Shown: piece after piece, positions 1 to 9,715 of the stretch
How positions within the stretch are numbered: position 1 is the first letter of the stretch
How the letters are laid out: every line of letters starts with the position of its first letter
Origin: Phoronis australis
Taxonomy: Eukaryota > Phoronida > Phoronidae
Assembly (NCBI GenBank): GCA_002633005.1
Contig: NMRA01000854.1
Span: 39,629 to 103,628, forward strand
Reading direction: 5' to 3'
DNA length: 64,000 nucleotides
Translations under genes and position numbers: made by a program
The notes under the pieces: generated by a model
Told to the model about the DNA's origin: nothing
The model's database searches: none
The model's input: only the letters and a program-made list of their open reading frames with translations

Positions 1-155
1 AGGGAGTGTTTAAACATTTCTCAAATGACCTGGAATGTTTTACATTACTTGTTAATAACACCATGTACATAATTTTTTTGATATTACATGGGCGAATCAC
101 AAAGTAGTGCAGAGTAGAAATCTATATCCCTTACACTAATACCAACAACCAAACA

Positions 156-214
156 ATGCCGGAATTCCGTGAAGGAGACAAGGTTCAACATGACATCCAA
201 AGCAGCAGCATCAG
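156..214 (+). other. Possible plus-strand first coding exon (speculative)
   Basis: An ATG at 156 opens 19 codons beginning MPEFREGDKV and runs into a strong splice donor (CAG|GTAAGA after 214) in phase 2. The next plus-strand acceptor with a conserved gene is at 8166-8167, before the MFSD5 coding exon. Splicing 214 to 8168 keeps the MFSD5 frame and would add an N-terminal extension. A compatible phase arises by chance one time in three and the implied intron is 8 kb across METTL1, so this is only a suggestion. Confidence 0.15.
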
Positions 215-690
215 GTAAGAACTCCCAGTCGGAAAGGCATGTCAACAAGTTCTTGAACGAACCCACTTTTGGCAGTGAATTCCATATCATCGTTCATTCA
301 AACGGAGTTGAACCCCAACTCAAGAGACTGCGCGGTGAGACTGACTAGCCGTGCTGTCTCAAGGTCAATTCAGTGCTCACAGGTGGTGAAGTCCTGCTGA
401 CTATTGTTTATAAACACTCGACAAGTGTTCATGTTACAACTTAAAAATTATCTATTAGATTCTAAACTAGCATGTTTGTCATGAAAGCTAAATGGAATTT
501 ACAATTGTTAAGTTTAAATTTTAAAAAATATAATTATTAACACAAAGTAACTGGGTTTGCTTTACATAGCGCAAGCATGTTTTTACAAAAGCTGCGTCAT
601 GTGGTTGAAAGTTTTAGATACATCAAGTTTTTCATCAAAAAAGATCGTTTTTATGGTTCATGTGAGAAAACAAATCCTAAACTCGTCTCA

Positions 691-752
691 GGTTTATGAC
701 ATGGGCAAAACCTCTTGGAAATTTTCAAGAGGTTTTGCCCATGTCATAAACC
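691..752. repeat. Perfect 27-bp inverted repeat (hairpin)
   Basis: Arms 691-717 and 726-752 are exact reverse complements around an 8-base loop, and pairing extends a few bases further outward with one mismatch. It lies in METTL1 intronic or flanking sequence. It could be a small RNA hairpin, a palindromic MITE remnant or a replication-generated inverted repeat. The sequence alone does not decide. Confidence 0.7.
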
Positions 753-901
753 TAAGACTAGTGTAGGAATCTCAACTTATTAGGTGCTAATTATCTTTCA
801 TGAAAAACAAGAAAGTGAAATCTCTTTTGTCCACCATATTGCCTCCAGAACTGGTAAGATTTTACCCTTGTTAAATTATTATTAAGTAAACTTTATTTTA
901 C

Positions 902-1065
902 CTAAAAGTCCACCATAACCGCACCCAATATCTGCAAACTCCACCATCTTGCATTTTTTCACAGATTTGACATCATCTGGGTCATCGTGTGATTGGTCAG
1001 TAGCCAGAGGTGCAAAGTATTCTGGATAGTATTTGGACCAGTCCATACATCTTGGGGACACCGGA
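902..1065 (-). CDS. METTL1: METTL1 exon 2
   Basis: The acceptor is TTTTTAG before 1065 and the donor follows 902. The 164 nt encode the DWS..YPE.FAPL block and the glycine-rich SAM-binding loop DIGCGYGG. Entry phase is 2 and exit phase 1. Confidence 0.92.
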
Positions 1066-4011
1066 CTAAAAATAAGAAATGCGCCAGCAAAATTAAGATG
1101 ATTCAGAAAATCATGAAATGAATATTGCATGTGGGAATTTCTGCCAATATCTGTAAAACAAAATAGCTTTAAAAAAAATTGAATGTTTAGTAATTGCAGG
1201 GGCGTAAATGATCCATTCTTTAACTGGGTAACATTTTTTAAAAGTTGAAATTCGAACATTCCAGAATTTGAATGTTGACATCACAACAATTCTTTACAAA
1301 ATTTGCCCATAGCAAAAGTGTTGCCAGTTATTTCCAGGGATCCCTAGATTGTGCAGGAACCCAATCAAAAATAGCTTCAGAGAGCGCACCCATATTGAAC
1401 TCTAGACATTACCAACGTCATGGGTGTAGCTAGCATCATAATAAAGCAAACCATCCCAGAACATTAAGTTGATCACTTCACCTGCTAGCATTATGTCTAG
1501 TCGCCAGCATTAGTGAAACGAGGTAAAGTACAATTGAGAATACAAAGGTCTGAGGTAAAATATAGTTGAGAGTACAAAGGTCTTTGCTGCACCTTTAAGA
1601 ATTTTAGGAATTTGAAAATGCTCAACATCATGCAAAAGTGAGCATGGGAGGAAACCCTGTATAGATCACTTATAGCTCTCGGACAGTGAGGTGCGACACA
1701 AGAAACCAGGACTTGCTCACATGTGATGACGGAGTGAGTAAAGCCATTTGTCTTTGAATGGATTGCTTCTAACAGAGCTTGGAATATGACCAATGACAAA
1801 AAAAGAGGAAAAATTTCCAGGTGATGTATCATTCCACAAATAGGATTTTTTGATAGATATATTTTTTGTGTTGTAAAATTTAAGTGAAATGAACGTTTTC
1901 ACATCATGATTAACAAAGAGACAAAAAAGAGGGAAATGGAAATCAAATATTAGAGGAAATCAAAACCAAAAAAGGAAATACTCCTAAAATAGGAAAATTC
2001 CAAGCCCTGATCTAAAAATGAAAAACTCTCCAAAATAATAAACAACATTTCATTTAAAGAAACAAGTGACAAACGCAAAGTTTGCTAGAGGCAGGCCCAG
2101 TAAAGAGTGTAAATGAATTACTACGTCAAAATCCAAAATGCTCAAAATTTCCTTTGCAGTATTTCATTTGATTTTTTTTCAATTATGCAGTCTGCTAACA
2201 GCAACCTCTCTAAGTTCATTTTGGGTCCTAAAATTTCTCAACACATTCACTAATTGAAGAGCAAAAAACAAGTTGATAAACTTTCTTCTTGCCACTATAA
2301 ACATGACTTTTATAAAAATTACTCTCGTTATGATATCATTCTCAACATATTATGATATCAGTTATGATATCAGTTAGGATATCAGATATGATATCAGTTA
2401 TGATATGACTCTCAATGTGTTCTTTATTAATATCAGACATGATTTCCAGGTTTGGAACAAACTGACAGTTTACTATAGCTTTAGGCAGGCTCCATAAGTT
2501 GTCTTGTCACATTAGGAATATGCCACTACTCCCAAGGTCCACTAGCTAGTACGGAAGTTTACAAGCAGATGGGACTCTCCGACTGGGGATATGTCATACC
2601 ACCTGCCTCTCTCAGTGTTGAAAATGGCCATTTGCCAAAATGGGCAACATAACGAAGTACTGCTCGAAGAAAAAGTGCGATTATGGGAGTATTTGTTCCA
2701 GTTGGAAGGAATTAAAGACATCAGCGGCCTCCTAAGTTATCCCTCTATGCGCAATTTAAGCTATTTACAACAAGATTTTGATGGTTTAATCAGTATGAAG
2801 CACAATTCCCCAAAAAGCTTCTGGCATATGAACGCCTCTACTGAACAACTAGAGACGGTGGTCACTGTCTAATTTAGGCTTAGGCAATTACATCGCCCTT
2901 AATGCCGCAGGCATACAAGTGAGATAGTACATCCCCATAAAAAGTTACTAGTTTCAAAATATATCAAATAAAATCAAATGAAACATGCATATATGCACAT
3001 GGAGTTATAATTAACACATACCGTTACTCTGGATACAATTTAGTGAACATAACTTGAACATATTCACATGAAAATCTGTCGCGGTTCGCTCGAGTTTCTC
3101 TCCCCGGATGCCATTTTGAGGAAGTTATGTGAAAGCATGCCTATTGACGAACAAAAATCCAAGGGGCACAAATCAAACAAATTTCACCTATCTCAGTGTC
3201 ACGCGCCAGATTACGCGCTTCGCTCAGTCTCGAGCTAGCCTTAGTCTGACTCACACGACTCAGTCAAAATACTTTGTGGTTATCGCGCACGCGCGCGATG
3301 AAAAAGATAACGGTGACCAAAAAAGTAGAGTTGGAATTTCTGACCTTAATTAATTTTCGTAGCTATACTTCATCGAAGATATGTGTAGAAGCAGAAAGGA
3401 TCACTGAATAAAGTAAGCGCTTTTTTAAGTAAGCGATAGTTTTAAGTATAGAATGAATTTTTCACGAGGTGAAAACTCTTAATCGGTGAGTGAATTTCAC
3501 CTACCGCTCATTTAAAATACACATGACGAAATCAGTACAGAAAATGATGGGAAGTATTGTAGCCCCTAACCAGCCAACCGAGGTGCTACATATTGCCTTA
3601 GCTTAGGCTATGCTCGGTTATCACGACTGTGGTCAAGAATGAACGCATGCAGTCAAAAATGGATTTGAAACAAGAAGGCGTATTGACTTGCAGATGTATG
3701 GCTTTGAGTTTGAGCGTATATTAGGTTGGGTTTGCGGTGGGATTGGAACTAGGGCCCTATAAATGTTTAGATTACAGAAGCAGCTCTCAGCCTCAGGCTC
3801 AAGTTTGTTGACATAAAATCGTTAACAGACGAGGTAAATTTACAAGTAAACGACAACACTTGATACCCAGCACATACTAATCAAAGGAATGGTCAGCTAT
3901 AGGGTTAGAATGTGCCCTTTGCCTGTAGTATTTCTTCTGGGGCAGCTTCACATCGCTATGAACAGTAGCTGGTGACTGTGATTCAGCCTCGCGATCTTCT
4001 TGATCAGCCAT
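902..4011 (-). CDS. METTL1: METTL1, tRNA (guanine-N7-)-methyltransferase catalytic subunit (partial: exons 1-2)
   Basis: METTL1 with its partner WDR4 forms m7G46 in the variable loop of many tRNAs, using S-adenosylmethionine. Two minus-strand exons are visible. Exon 1 (3878-4011) encodes the N-terminus with the family signature [19 protein letters not shown]. Exon 2 (902-1065) encodes [14 protein letters not shown], then SHDDP, then the SAM-binding motif [13 protein letters not shown]. The exons join in phase (TA|T, a Tyr codon) to give about 99 residues that align without gaps to the start of human METTL1. Exon 2 ends in phase 1 at a GTAAAA donor and the remaining exons lie off the left edge. 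The start ATG at 4011 follows an in-frame-free leader and fits the usual N-terminal length. Exon 1 lies in the loop of a large inverted repeat (2880-5338). Assignment is firm. What lies beyond the window is not seen. Confidence 0.92.
1797..2005. repeat. Dispersed repeat, shared with 26968-27195
   Basis: About 210 bp resemble 26968-27195 throughout: both have TTTTCCAGGT near the start, a central AAATTTAAGTG block, an AGAGGAAAT(C/T)AAAACCAAAAA block and a terminal AATTCCAAG. Both copies neighbour GATATC-rich AT repeats. The family is unknown to me. It is probably a degraded transposon. Confidence 0.6.
2329..2410. repeat. Short tandem repeat, TATGATATCAGT-like
   Basis: About five imperfect copies of a 12-mer centred on the palindrome GATATC. 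Similar GATATC-rich stretches occur at 26671-26944 and around 46690-46900. Confidence 0.6.
2610..2876. mobile_element. Foldback MITE family A, right-arm fragment
   Basis: This shares blocks with the right arms of the elements at 30769-31163 and 32222-32862: ACTGCTCGAAGAAAAAGT, GTTGGAAGGAATTA, CAGC.GCCTCCTAAG, AAAAGCTTC.GGC.TATGAA and GGTGGTCACTGTCTA. The left arm is absent or decayed. The copy abuts the large foldback that starts at about 2880. Confidence 0.65.
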
Positions 4012-5338
4012 GCTTTGCTAAATTGGGTCATGTAACATGACCTATTTATATATTGTAACTCTTTTTGGAAACTTAAATGTACAAATATATTGATATATAA
4101 TTTAACTTTCATTTATATCTGACTCAATTATTCTAAGAAAAACGTAATTTTACATGATTTTTATTAGAATATATTTTTCCTTATCTACCCAGAACTCCGT
4201 TTCCTTCATGTCGGCCTCCATGAATTTTGATTTACGTGGCTAGAAATCTTATTTTTTTGAAGGAGCATCTAACAAAGGTAATGCTAACTATAATTTCTCT
4301 CGTGTAATTTCTAAAACTTTGCTTTAAAGCAGCAAAAATTTTGTGTGTTTCAAGTTTCGTTGCTGTAGGCCTATTCGTGAATAAGTTTAAGATCTCCGTA
4401 TCAAAATACAATGTCAATATGGTCACTTCCTCACGTCGGCTCCTCAACGCAACTTAACTCAATCACAAGTTCATGTACACAGACAGTGCAGTGGCGCAGT
4501 GCCCATCGGCAACTTGTCTAATTCTTTTTCCTCATATTTTATTACAGTGAAAAATCACGTTCCAGTGCAGCAGTAGGCAACACGTAGCCCCTCGGTTGGC
4601 AGGTTAGGGGCAACAGTACTTCCTCTTGACTATGGCTCTAATCAGTCTAATGGCTCTATCGCTTTCTGTATGAATCTCGTCCCGTGTATTTAATTTAAAG
4701 GGGCGGTAGGTTGAATCCAGCCACCAATTAGGAGTTTTCACCTCATCAAAGATACATTCCACACTTAAAACTAAGAAAAGCGCTTACTTTCTTCAGTGCC
4801 AGTGGTCTTTTCTACTTCTACACATATCTTTGATGAAGCTTAGTTACGAGAATTAAGGTGACTTTGGCGAAGAATTCCAACTCCACTTTTTTGGTCACCG
4901 TTAACTTTTTCACCACGCACGCGATAACCATAAAGTATTTCAACTCAGTCACGTGAGTTAGGCAAAGGCTAGCGCGAGACTGAGCGAAGCGTGGGTGGGA
5001 CGCTGGCGCGCGACACTTTCAAAATAGCATGGGAAGGTATCAGGTGAAATTTGTAAGATTTGTGTCCCTTTGACTTTTTATTTGTCAACATGCGTGATTT
5101 CACGTAACTTCCTCAAAATGGCTCCCGTTAAGAGAAACTCGAACAAACCACGACAGATTCGTTCATCGATTTGTTCAAATTATCTTGACTGAATCGTCTC
5201 CAGACTTATGGTATGTGTTAATTATAACTCCATGTGCATATATGCATGTTCATTTGAATGTTTTCCTGTATTTTGAAATTCGTAACTTTTTGTGGGGATG
5301 TACTATCGCCCCTGTATGCCAGGGCGATGTAATTGCCT
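2880..5338. mobile_element. Large foldback structure enclosing METTL1 exon 1
   Basis: The left arm (about 2880-3603) and the right arm (about 4568-5338) are diverged reverse complements. The outer ends are GGCAATTACATCGCCC and its complement GGGCGATGTAATTGCC. Further in, both arms share TAGTACATCCCC, GTTATAATTAACACATACC, a GTGACCAAAAAAGT block and, innermost, CCTAACC.GCCAACCGAGG. No transposase is visible. The roughly 965-bp loop holds METTL1 exon 1 and its presumed promoter. A decayed copy of the right terminus recurs at 62880-62965, so the termini belong to a dispersed family. It may be one long-TIR element that captured the exon, or two copies inserted in opposite orientation around it. 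Confidence 0.75.
3878..4011 (-). CDS. METTL1: METTL1 exon 1
   Basis: The start codon is at 4011-4009 and the donor TTA|GTATGT follows 3878. The 134 nt encode [10 protein letters not shown] and then the conserved [13 protein letters not shown] motif. Exit phase is 2. Confidence 0.92.
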
Positions 5339-5394
5339 AGCACAGCAATAGTCTGCCAGTTAGCTGTGTATGAACACTACTGTTGTGTGGCGTG

Positions 5395-5540
5395 ACTTCT
5401 GGTTGTGACGACATGTATAGTCAGATAAAGCCTCTCTAAGCCACTTGCCAAGTGGCAATTGCCTCTTGGCCAAATGGTTTAGACGCTTGGTCGTCACACA
5501 TGCAACCTGGGTTCAAGTCCCACTGGAGACACTGAAATTT
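5395..5540 (+). repeat. tRNA-derived SINE-like copy 1
   Basis: An A-box-like TGGCCAAATGG (5467-5477) and a B-box-like GGTTCAAGTCC (5510-5520) sit at tRNA-like spacing, with a short T-stem around the B box. The acceptor and anticodon arms do not pair properly, so it is not a functional tRNA gene. A second copy lies 359 bp downstream with shared 5' and 3' flanks. Confidence 0.65.
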
Positions 5541-5751
5541 TCTACATTGGTGCCCAACTAAGGAAAAATTTACGATTAACTCTGAAATGTAAAGTGGCTA
5601 ATGGAGAGGGGGTGACCTGGTAGTGATGGATTCAGAGCACAAAGAGAGCGTCACTGCCGGCAAATTCCAGGATGCTAGGCCTAGGGTGTTGCTGAGATCT
5701 AAAAGCCAGGGAGCTCGCCTGTTGGCGGTAGGGGAACAGTGTTGTGAAAGG

Positions 5752-5895
5752 TGACTTCCGGTTGTGACGACACGTGCAGTCAGATGAAGCCTCTCTAAGC
5801 CGCATGCCAAGTGGCAGTTGCCTCTTGACCGAATGGTTTAGACGCTTGGTCATCGCACGTGCAACCTGGGTTCAAGTCTCACTGGGACACTGAAA
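5752..5895 (+). repeat. tRNA-derived SINE-like copy 2
   Basis: A-box-like TGACCGAATGG (5826-5836) and B-box-like GGTTCAAGTCT (5869-5879). It matches copy 1 from GGTTGTGACGACA through ACACTGAAATTT. The 359-bp period suggests a local tandem duplication, not two independent insertions. Confidence 0.65.
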
Positions 5896-6630
5896 TTTGC
5901 TACACTATTGTCAAAATACAACTATGAGCTAGGTACCACTGGTACTGGTACTGTCAGGCACTGTGCGTTGAACATCGTTAGATTCAGAAATTTCACACAG
6001 CGCGGGTAGTTCTGCTCGTCACCTCGTCCTGAAACTTATATCAACATGTAGAACTAACGACCGGTGGGGGCATGCAAAATCTGGGAATTAACCAATACTC
6101 ACTTCGCCCGTTGCAACTGTTTAAGTGAAAAACAATTCTAATAAACATCATTTTTGTGCATAGTTCCCCGACTTTTGTAACAAAAGAAAAGTATGTTGTC
6201 ATTTTGAAAATAGTATGCTTGTGACACGCACACGCGCAATTTTAAAAAATTTTGCGACATCTCTTGGGAGATGGTGACAGCTTCGCAGCAGCAAAACTTG
6301 TTCTGAAATTCAGTTTGCTGGTATTAAAGTAATGAAAACTAGTAACTGATATGTAACCAGTTCTGATGATTTGTTGTGACATGTATGCAACCTCGTGGAA
6401 TAGACCTATTGAAGAATCGAGGAAACAAGAAATTGGCTAATATATGACGCAATATTTCATGGCGCCGAAAGCCGACACAAAAAAGCACTATAATTTTAGC
6501 AGTAGAGTAATGGTAGGATGTCAATTTTTCCAACACCGGTTAATAATTTAGTTTACTCAAGGAAGAGTGTAGTTTTTAATGACACTAATTTTGTATCAGA
6601 TTTCATTTGGTCAGTTTTTTACCCACGTTG

Positions 6631-6694
6631 GCACAAAGCTGTATATTAAGGTATACAGCTTTGCACCAAGGCTAGCCTTGTATCAAGGCTAGCC
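6631..6694. repeat. Two adjacent short hairpins
   Basis: GGCACAAAGCTGTATA faces TATACAGCTTTGCACC, and directly after it AAGGCTAGCC is repeated around TTGTATC. They lie just upstream of the MITE fragment at 6745. Confidence 0.5.
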
Positions 6695-6744
6695 CAGCAG
6701 TAGCACCCAATAAACTGTGGTACTCCTTGCTAAGAGCCTGCTTC

Positions 6745-6985
6745 ATAAGCGGGAAGCTTTTCGGCCAGTTATACCTCATACTAGTTTTGATTAAGTCGTC
6801 AAAATCACATTTCTATAAGAACCTTTTGCACACAGAGGGATACTTTAGGAGGCCATCTTTGTCTTTAATTCCTTCCAACTTGAACATATAATCAAACTTT
6901 TTTCGAGCAGTCCTTCGTTCAGTTGCCCAAATCGGCAACTGGCAATTTTTATACTGCTAGCGCCAGGGTATATGACGTCATACCT
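6745..6985. mobile_element. Foldback MITE family A, left-arm fragment
   Basis: The order of blocks matches the left arms at 30769 and 32222: AAGCTTTTCGG, TATACCTCA, ATAAGAACCTTTTGCACA, AGAGGGATACTTTAGGAGG, AATTCCTTCCAACTTGAA, CAGTCCTTCGTTCAGTT, then TATGACGTCATACC. The right arm is missing. Confidence 0.65.
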
Positions 6986-7261
6986 TCTGACCATTCTGAT
7001 TTTTGCTGTTTGACTCTATATGTTTACTTCCTGTATTATTTTGAGTGTTTTCTCAGATGTGTGCATGGCAACTCCATGAATTTTTGTGAGGTTCCCAAAC
7101 AAAATCTCAGGTCGCATTCTTGGTGACCTGCAGGCATCTTAACCCATTAGCCAAAGAGCAATAGCTTGTGGTTGAGTGATTAATAGAGGCCTTTATATTA
7201 CTATCAACACTCATTTGTAAATCCACCACTATGCCACTCACATACACTGTATATGTAAGGA

Positions 7262-7410
7262 GCACTACCACTATGTAAGAAAAGGAGTTCTAAAACTATA
7301 TATGTCAGTAAAGGAGTTCTACCATTATATATGTAAGTAAAGGAGTTCTAAACCTATATGTAAGTAAAGGAGTTCTATCATTATGTATGTAAGTAAAGGA
7401 GTTCTACCAC
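7262..7410. repeat. Tandem repeat, GTAAGTAAAGGAGTTCTA-containing
   Basis: Four to five imperfect units of roughly 30-37 bp, each with GTAAGTAAAGGAGTTCTA followed by a short AT-rich spacer. Confidence 0.7.
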
Positions 7411-8174
7411 CATATATTCCATTGTTGTAAAAGTGGTTATACCACATTGTACTTTCCATAGTTGTAAAAGCATCTTGTGCATTGCACTGGTCAACTACAG
7501 GAATGTCCACATATTACGGCATCCACCACTTTTTACCCTCTGCCGCCTATGTCATCACCCGCCATCGTGATATAACCCCCCATACATCATCACAGCCAAC
7601 CCCCTCCCGCATTTAGGCAGTAATTGAATAGGTTTGTCATTTGTCTATAGATGTTTACGGGTAAACCTTGGAAGAGTGAAACGACTGGTCCCATTCTGGA
7701 ATTAGTTAATTCCCCTTGAAGGTGAACCAGTTTCCCAGTGATATATATTGTGATGGAGATATTTTAATAAACCACATGGTGATGTCACCATTAATCTAAT
7801 CCCCCATCATAAATCGTCATCTTTTCCAAACCTCCTCCCTCCCGAGTATTGACGTAATCCGTGAGTATTCTCTAACCACAGGGACCAAACTATTGACCCT
7901 GACATGAGAGCTTTAGCTTTCAGATGATTGGCAATGTTGCTGATTCCTTAATACCAGTACAAAAGAAGGATTCTTTTGAAAAATAAACTTATTATGGAAT
8001 GATACCCCCCCTCTCCCGTTGAGTACTTGCTATGATTGACTAAACAATGTTGGTGGTTAGTGACTCAAAATATGATGTTGAGAACTGGGTAATCAATCTT
8101 CTACGTTGTGGTAGTAAAAGAAAAAAGTTAACTACACTCGACCGAACATTTTATTTTTGTCTTTCAGGCACAGG

Positions 8175-9560
8175 ATGTTCAGCAGTGTTTTCAATCGCAA
8201 TTGCTACATTGCGTTCGGAACTGTAGCTCTGGCGTATGTTCCAATAGGCTACTTAGCCTACAAGTCCAAGTTGACTTACAGTGTTGGAAACAATCCTGCA
8301 TTTGTCAAATTCCGGAAGGAATACTTTCTGGCCTACTTTCTTGCCATGGCTGGGGACTGGCTGCAAGGACCTTACTTGTACAAGTTGTACGCTCATTATG
8401 GATTTCTTGAAGCACAGATAGCTGTTCTGTACGTGTGTGGATTTGCTTCGACAGTCATTTTTGGAACATGGGCGCCAGCGTTAACTGAGAGATTTGGAAG
8501 GAAGAAACTATGCGTTGCCTGCATGATCATCTATGTGATAGCATGCTTGTTGACACTGTCCTCTCTCTATGGCATTCTTGCTCTTGGTCGAATTTTAGGA
8601 GGTATTGCAACATCACTGCTATTTTCTTCGTTTGAGGCGTGGTATGTGCACGAGCACATTGACACTCATGATTTCCCAAAGGAGTGGATATCGGTAACCT
8701 TTAAAATAGCCTCATTGTGGAATGGCGTCATATCAGTGGTCTGTGGTATAATTGCTAACTTGTTTGTTGGAAGTATGCCAGGCCTTGCGGGACCAGTTTG
8801 GCCTTTCATGTTGGCCGTGCCATGTTTTATGACTTCAGCACTGATTGTACTCAAGCAATGGAATGAAAACTATGGTCATCAGAAAGTAAATCTTAGAAAG
8901 TCGTGCATGCAAGGGTTACGTGAGATTGCTTTCAACAAGCGCATATTTCTGATGGGTGCCATTCAGGCTTTGTTTGAAAGTGTGATGTACATCACAGTGT
9001 TTTTGTGGACTCCAGTATTAGATGGTATGACGCGAGCTGATGCACCATTAGGCATCATTTTCTCCACATTTATGGTCTGTATCATGATGGGAAGTAGTTT
9101 GTTTCAAATCCTCTCGGCCAAAAATATATCTGTGTGTTTCATATTGGCTTTTGCCATGTTGCTGGCAATGCTGTCAAACTCTCTATGTGTCATATCTACT
9201 CACAAAGCAGTTCGGGAGGTGTCTCTCAGTTTTATTTGCCTCGCTTTATTCAATACCTCAGCAGGAATCTACTTTCCGGCCATGAACTATTTACGAGACA
9301 CGATTATACCGGAAATACACAAAATCTCCATCATTGGTTGGTTCAGAGTCCCTCTCAATTTCATCGCATGTATCGTATTGATGACATTACATAATGATAA
9401 CAGCCGACATGGCAACAATGTGATATTCATTGTCTGTTCAATTCTTTGCTGTGCTGCATTAGTCTGTGTTGCCAGTTTCCGTGCTCTCTTGAGAAAATCA
9501 GAAGATGTTGCAGAGTTGATAAATCGAAACGACAACCAAGAAACTCTTATTTTGGTATAA
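8175..9560 (+). CDS. MFSD5: MFSD5-like molybdate-anion transporter
   Basis: A 461-residue major facilitator superfamily protein, expected to carry molybdate across a membrane. Uncapitalised similarity to human MFSD5 is strong along the whole length: DWLQGPYLYKLY near residues 61-72, ILYVCGFASTV, an MFS loop motif GRKK near residue 110, LGRILGGIATSLLFSSFEAWY, HDFPKEWI, GAIQALFESV, FLWTPVLD and APLGIIFSTFM. About twelve hydrophobic segments are visible, the first at residues 11-29. The ATG at 8175 is taken as start because a good acceptor (polypyrimidine then CAG) ends at 8167, so upstream codons in this frame would be intronic. The 5' exon is not identified. Coding sequence is a single exon, as in the main human form. 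The 3' UTR has AATAAA at 9695. Confidence 0.95.
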   Translation: MFSSVFNRNCYIAFGTVALAYVPIGYLAYKSKLTYSVGNNPAFVKFRKEYFLAYFLAMAGDWLQGPYLYKLYAHYGFLEAQIAVLYVCGFASTVIFGTWAPALTERFGRKKLCVACMIIYVIACLLTLSSLYGILALGRILGGIATSLLFSSFEAWYVHEHIDTHDFPKEWISVTFKIASLWNGVISVVCGIIANLFVGSMPGLAGPVWPFMLAVPCFMTSALIVLKQWNENYGHQKVNLRKSCMQGLREIAFNKRIFLMGAIQALFESVMYITVFLWTPVLDGMTRADAPLGIIFSTFMVCIMMGSSLFQILSAKNISVCFILAFAMLLAMLSNSLCVISTHKAVREVSLSFICLALFNTSAGIYFPAMNYLRDTIIPEIHKISIIGWFRVPLNFIACIVLMTLHNDNSRHGNNVIFIVCSILCCAALVCVASFRALLRKSEDVAELINRNDNQETLILV

Positions 9561-9694
9561 TCCAGCTGTGTCATTGTGAGACATAATCTTACACCTGGAA
9601 TTGCAAATCTGACTATACCTGTTGAATTGAAACATTGGTAAATTATTGGAACTTTACCTTCATAAACAGTTTTTGTGAGGTACATGTATGCAGC

Positions 9695-9700
9695 AATAAA
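9695..9700 (+). promoter_or_regulatory. Poly(A) signal of MFSD5
   Basis: AATAAA 135 bp after the MFSD5 stop codon, in a plausible short 3' UTR. Another AATAAA occurs near 10042. Confidence 0.55.
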
Positions 9701-9715
9701 AATTCTGATGTGTAA

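Larger units (their letters stand above)
1..901. other. METTL1 downstream intron, no further exon seen
   Basis: This lies 3' of METTL1 exon 2 on the minus strand. I looked for the next METTL1 exon, which should follow the SAM motif with a segment resembling the human LGLEIR region, and did not find it, so it is probably beyond the left edge. A 68-codon minus-strand open frame (84-290) resembles nothing I know. The only notable structures are a perfect hairpin (691-752) and a possible plus-strand first exon (156-214). Confidence 0.5.
1066..2609. other. METTL1 intron 1, distal part
   Basis: No exon is supported. It holds a dispersed repeat shared with 26968-27195 (1797-2005) and a short GATATC-rich tandem repeat (2329-2410). 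The remainder is unremarkable AT-rich sequence. Confidence 0.5.
4012..8167. other. Intergenic region METTL1-MFSD5 (divergent genes)
   Basis: No coding exon is recognised. It contains the right arm of the large foldback, two tRNA-derived SINE copies, short inverted repeats (6631-6694), a foldback MITE fragment (6745-6985) and a short tandem array (7262-7410). The METTL1 promoter should lie just above 4011. The MFSD5 promoter and any 5' UTR exon are not identified. Confidence 0.5.

Noticed and set aside
84-290. A 68-codon minus-strand frame as METTL1 exon 3.
   Set aside because: Its sequence does not match the METTL1 region that should follow the SAM motif and no phase-compatible acceptor fits.
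5461-5532. A functional tRNA gene.
   Set aside because: The A and B boxes are good, but the acceptor and anticodon stems do not pair and a near-copy lies 359 bp away, so it is called SINE-like.
8157-8174. An MFSD5 start six codons upstream, at 8157.
   Set aside because: That codon is TTG and lies in the polypyrimidine tract and acceptor of the exon. The first ATG in the exon is at 8175.
9134-9685. Open frames on both strands overlapping the MFSD5 end.
   Set aside because: They are shadows of the MFSD5 coding exon and resemble nothing.
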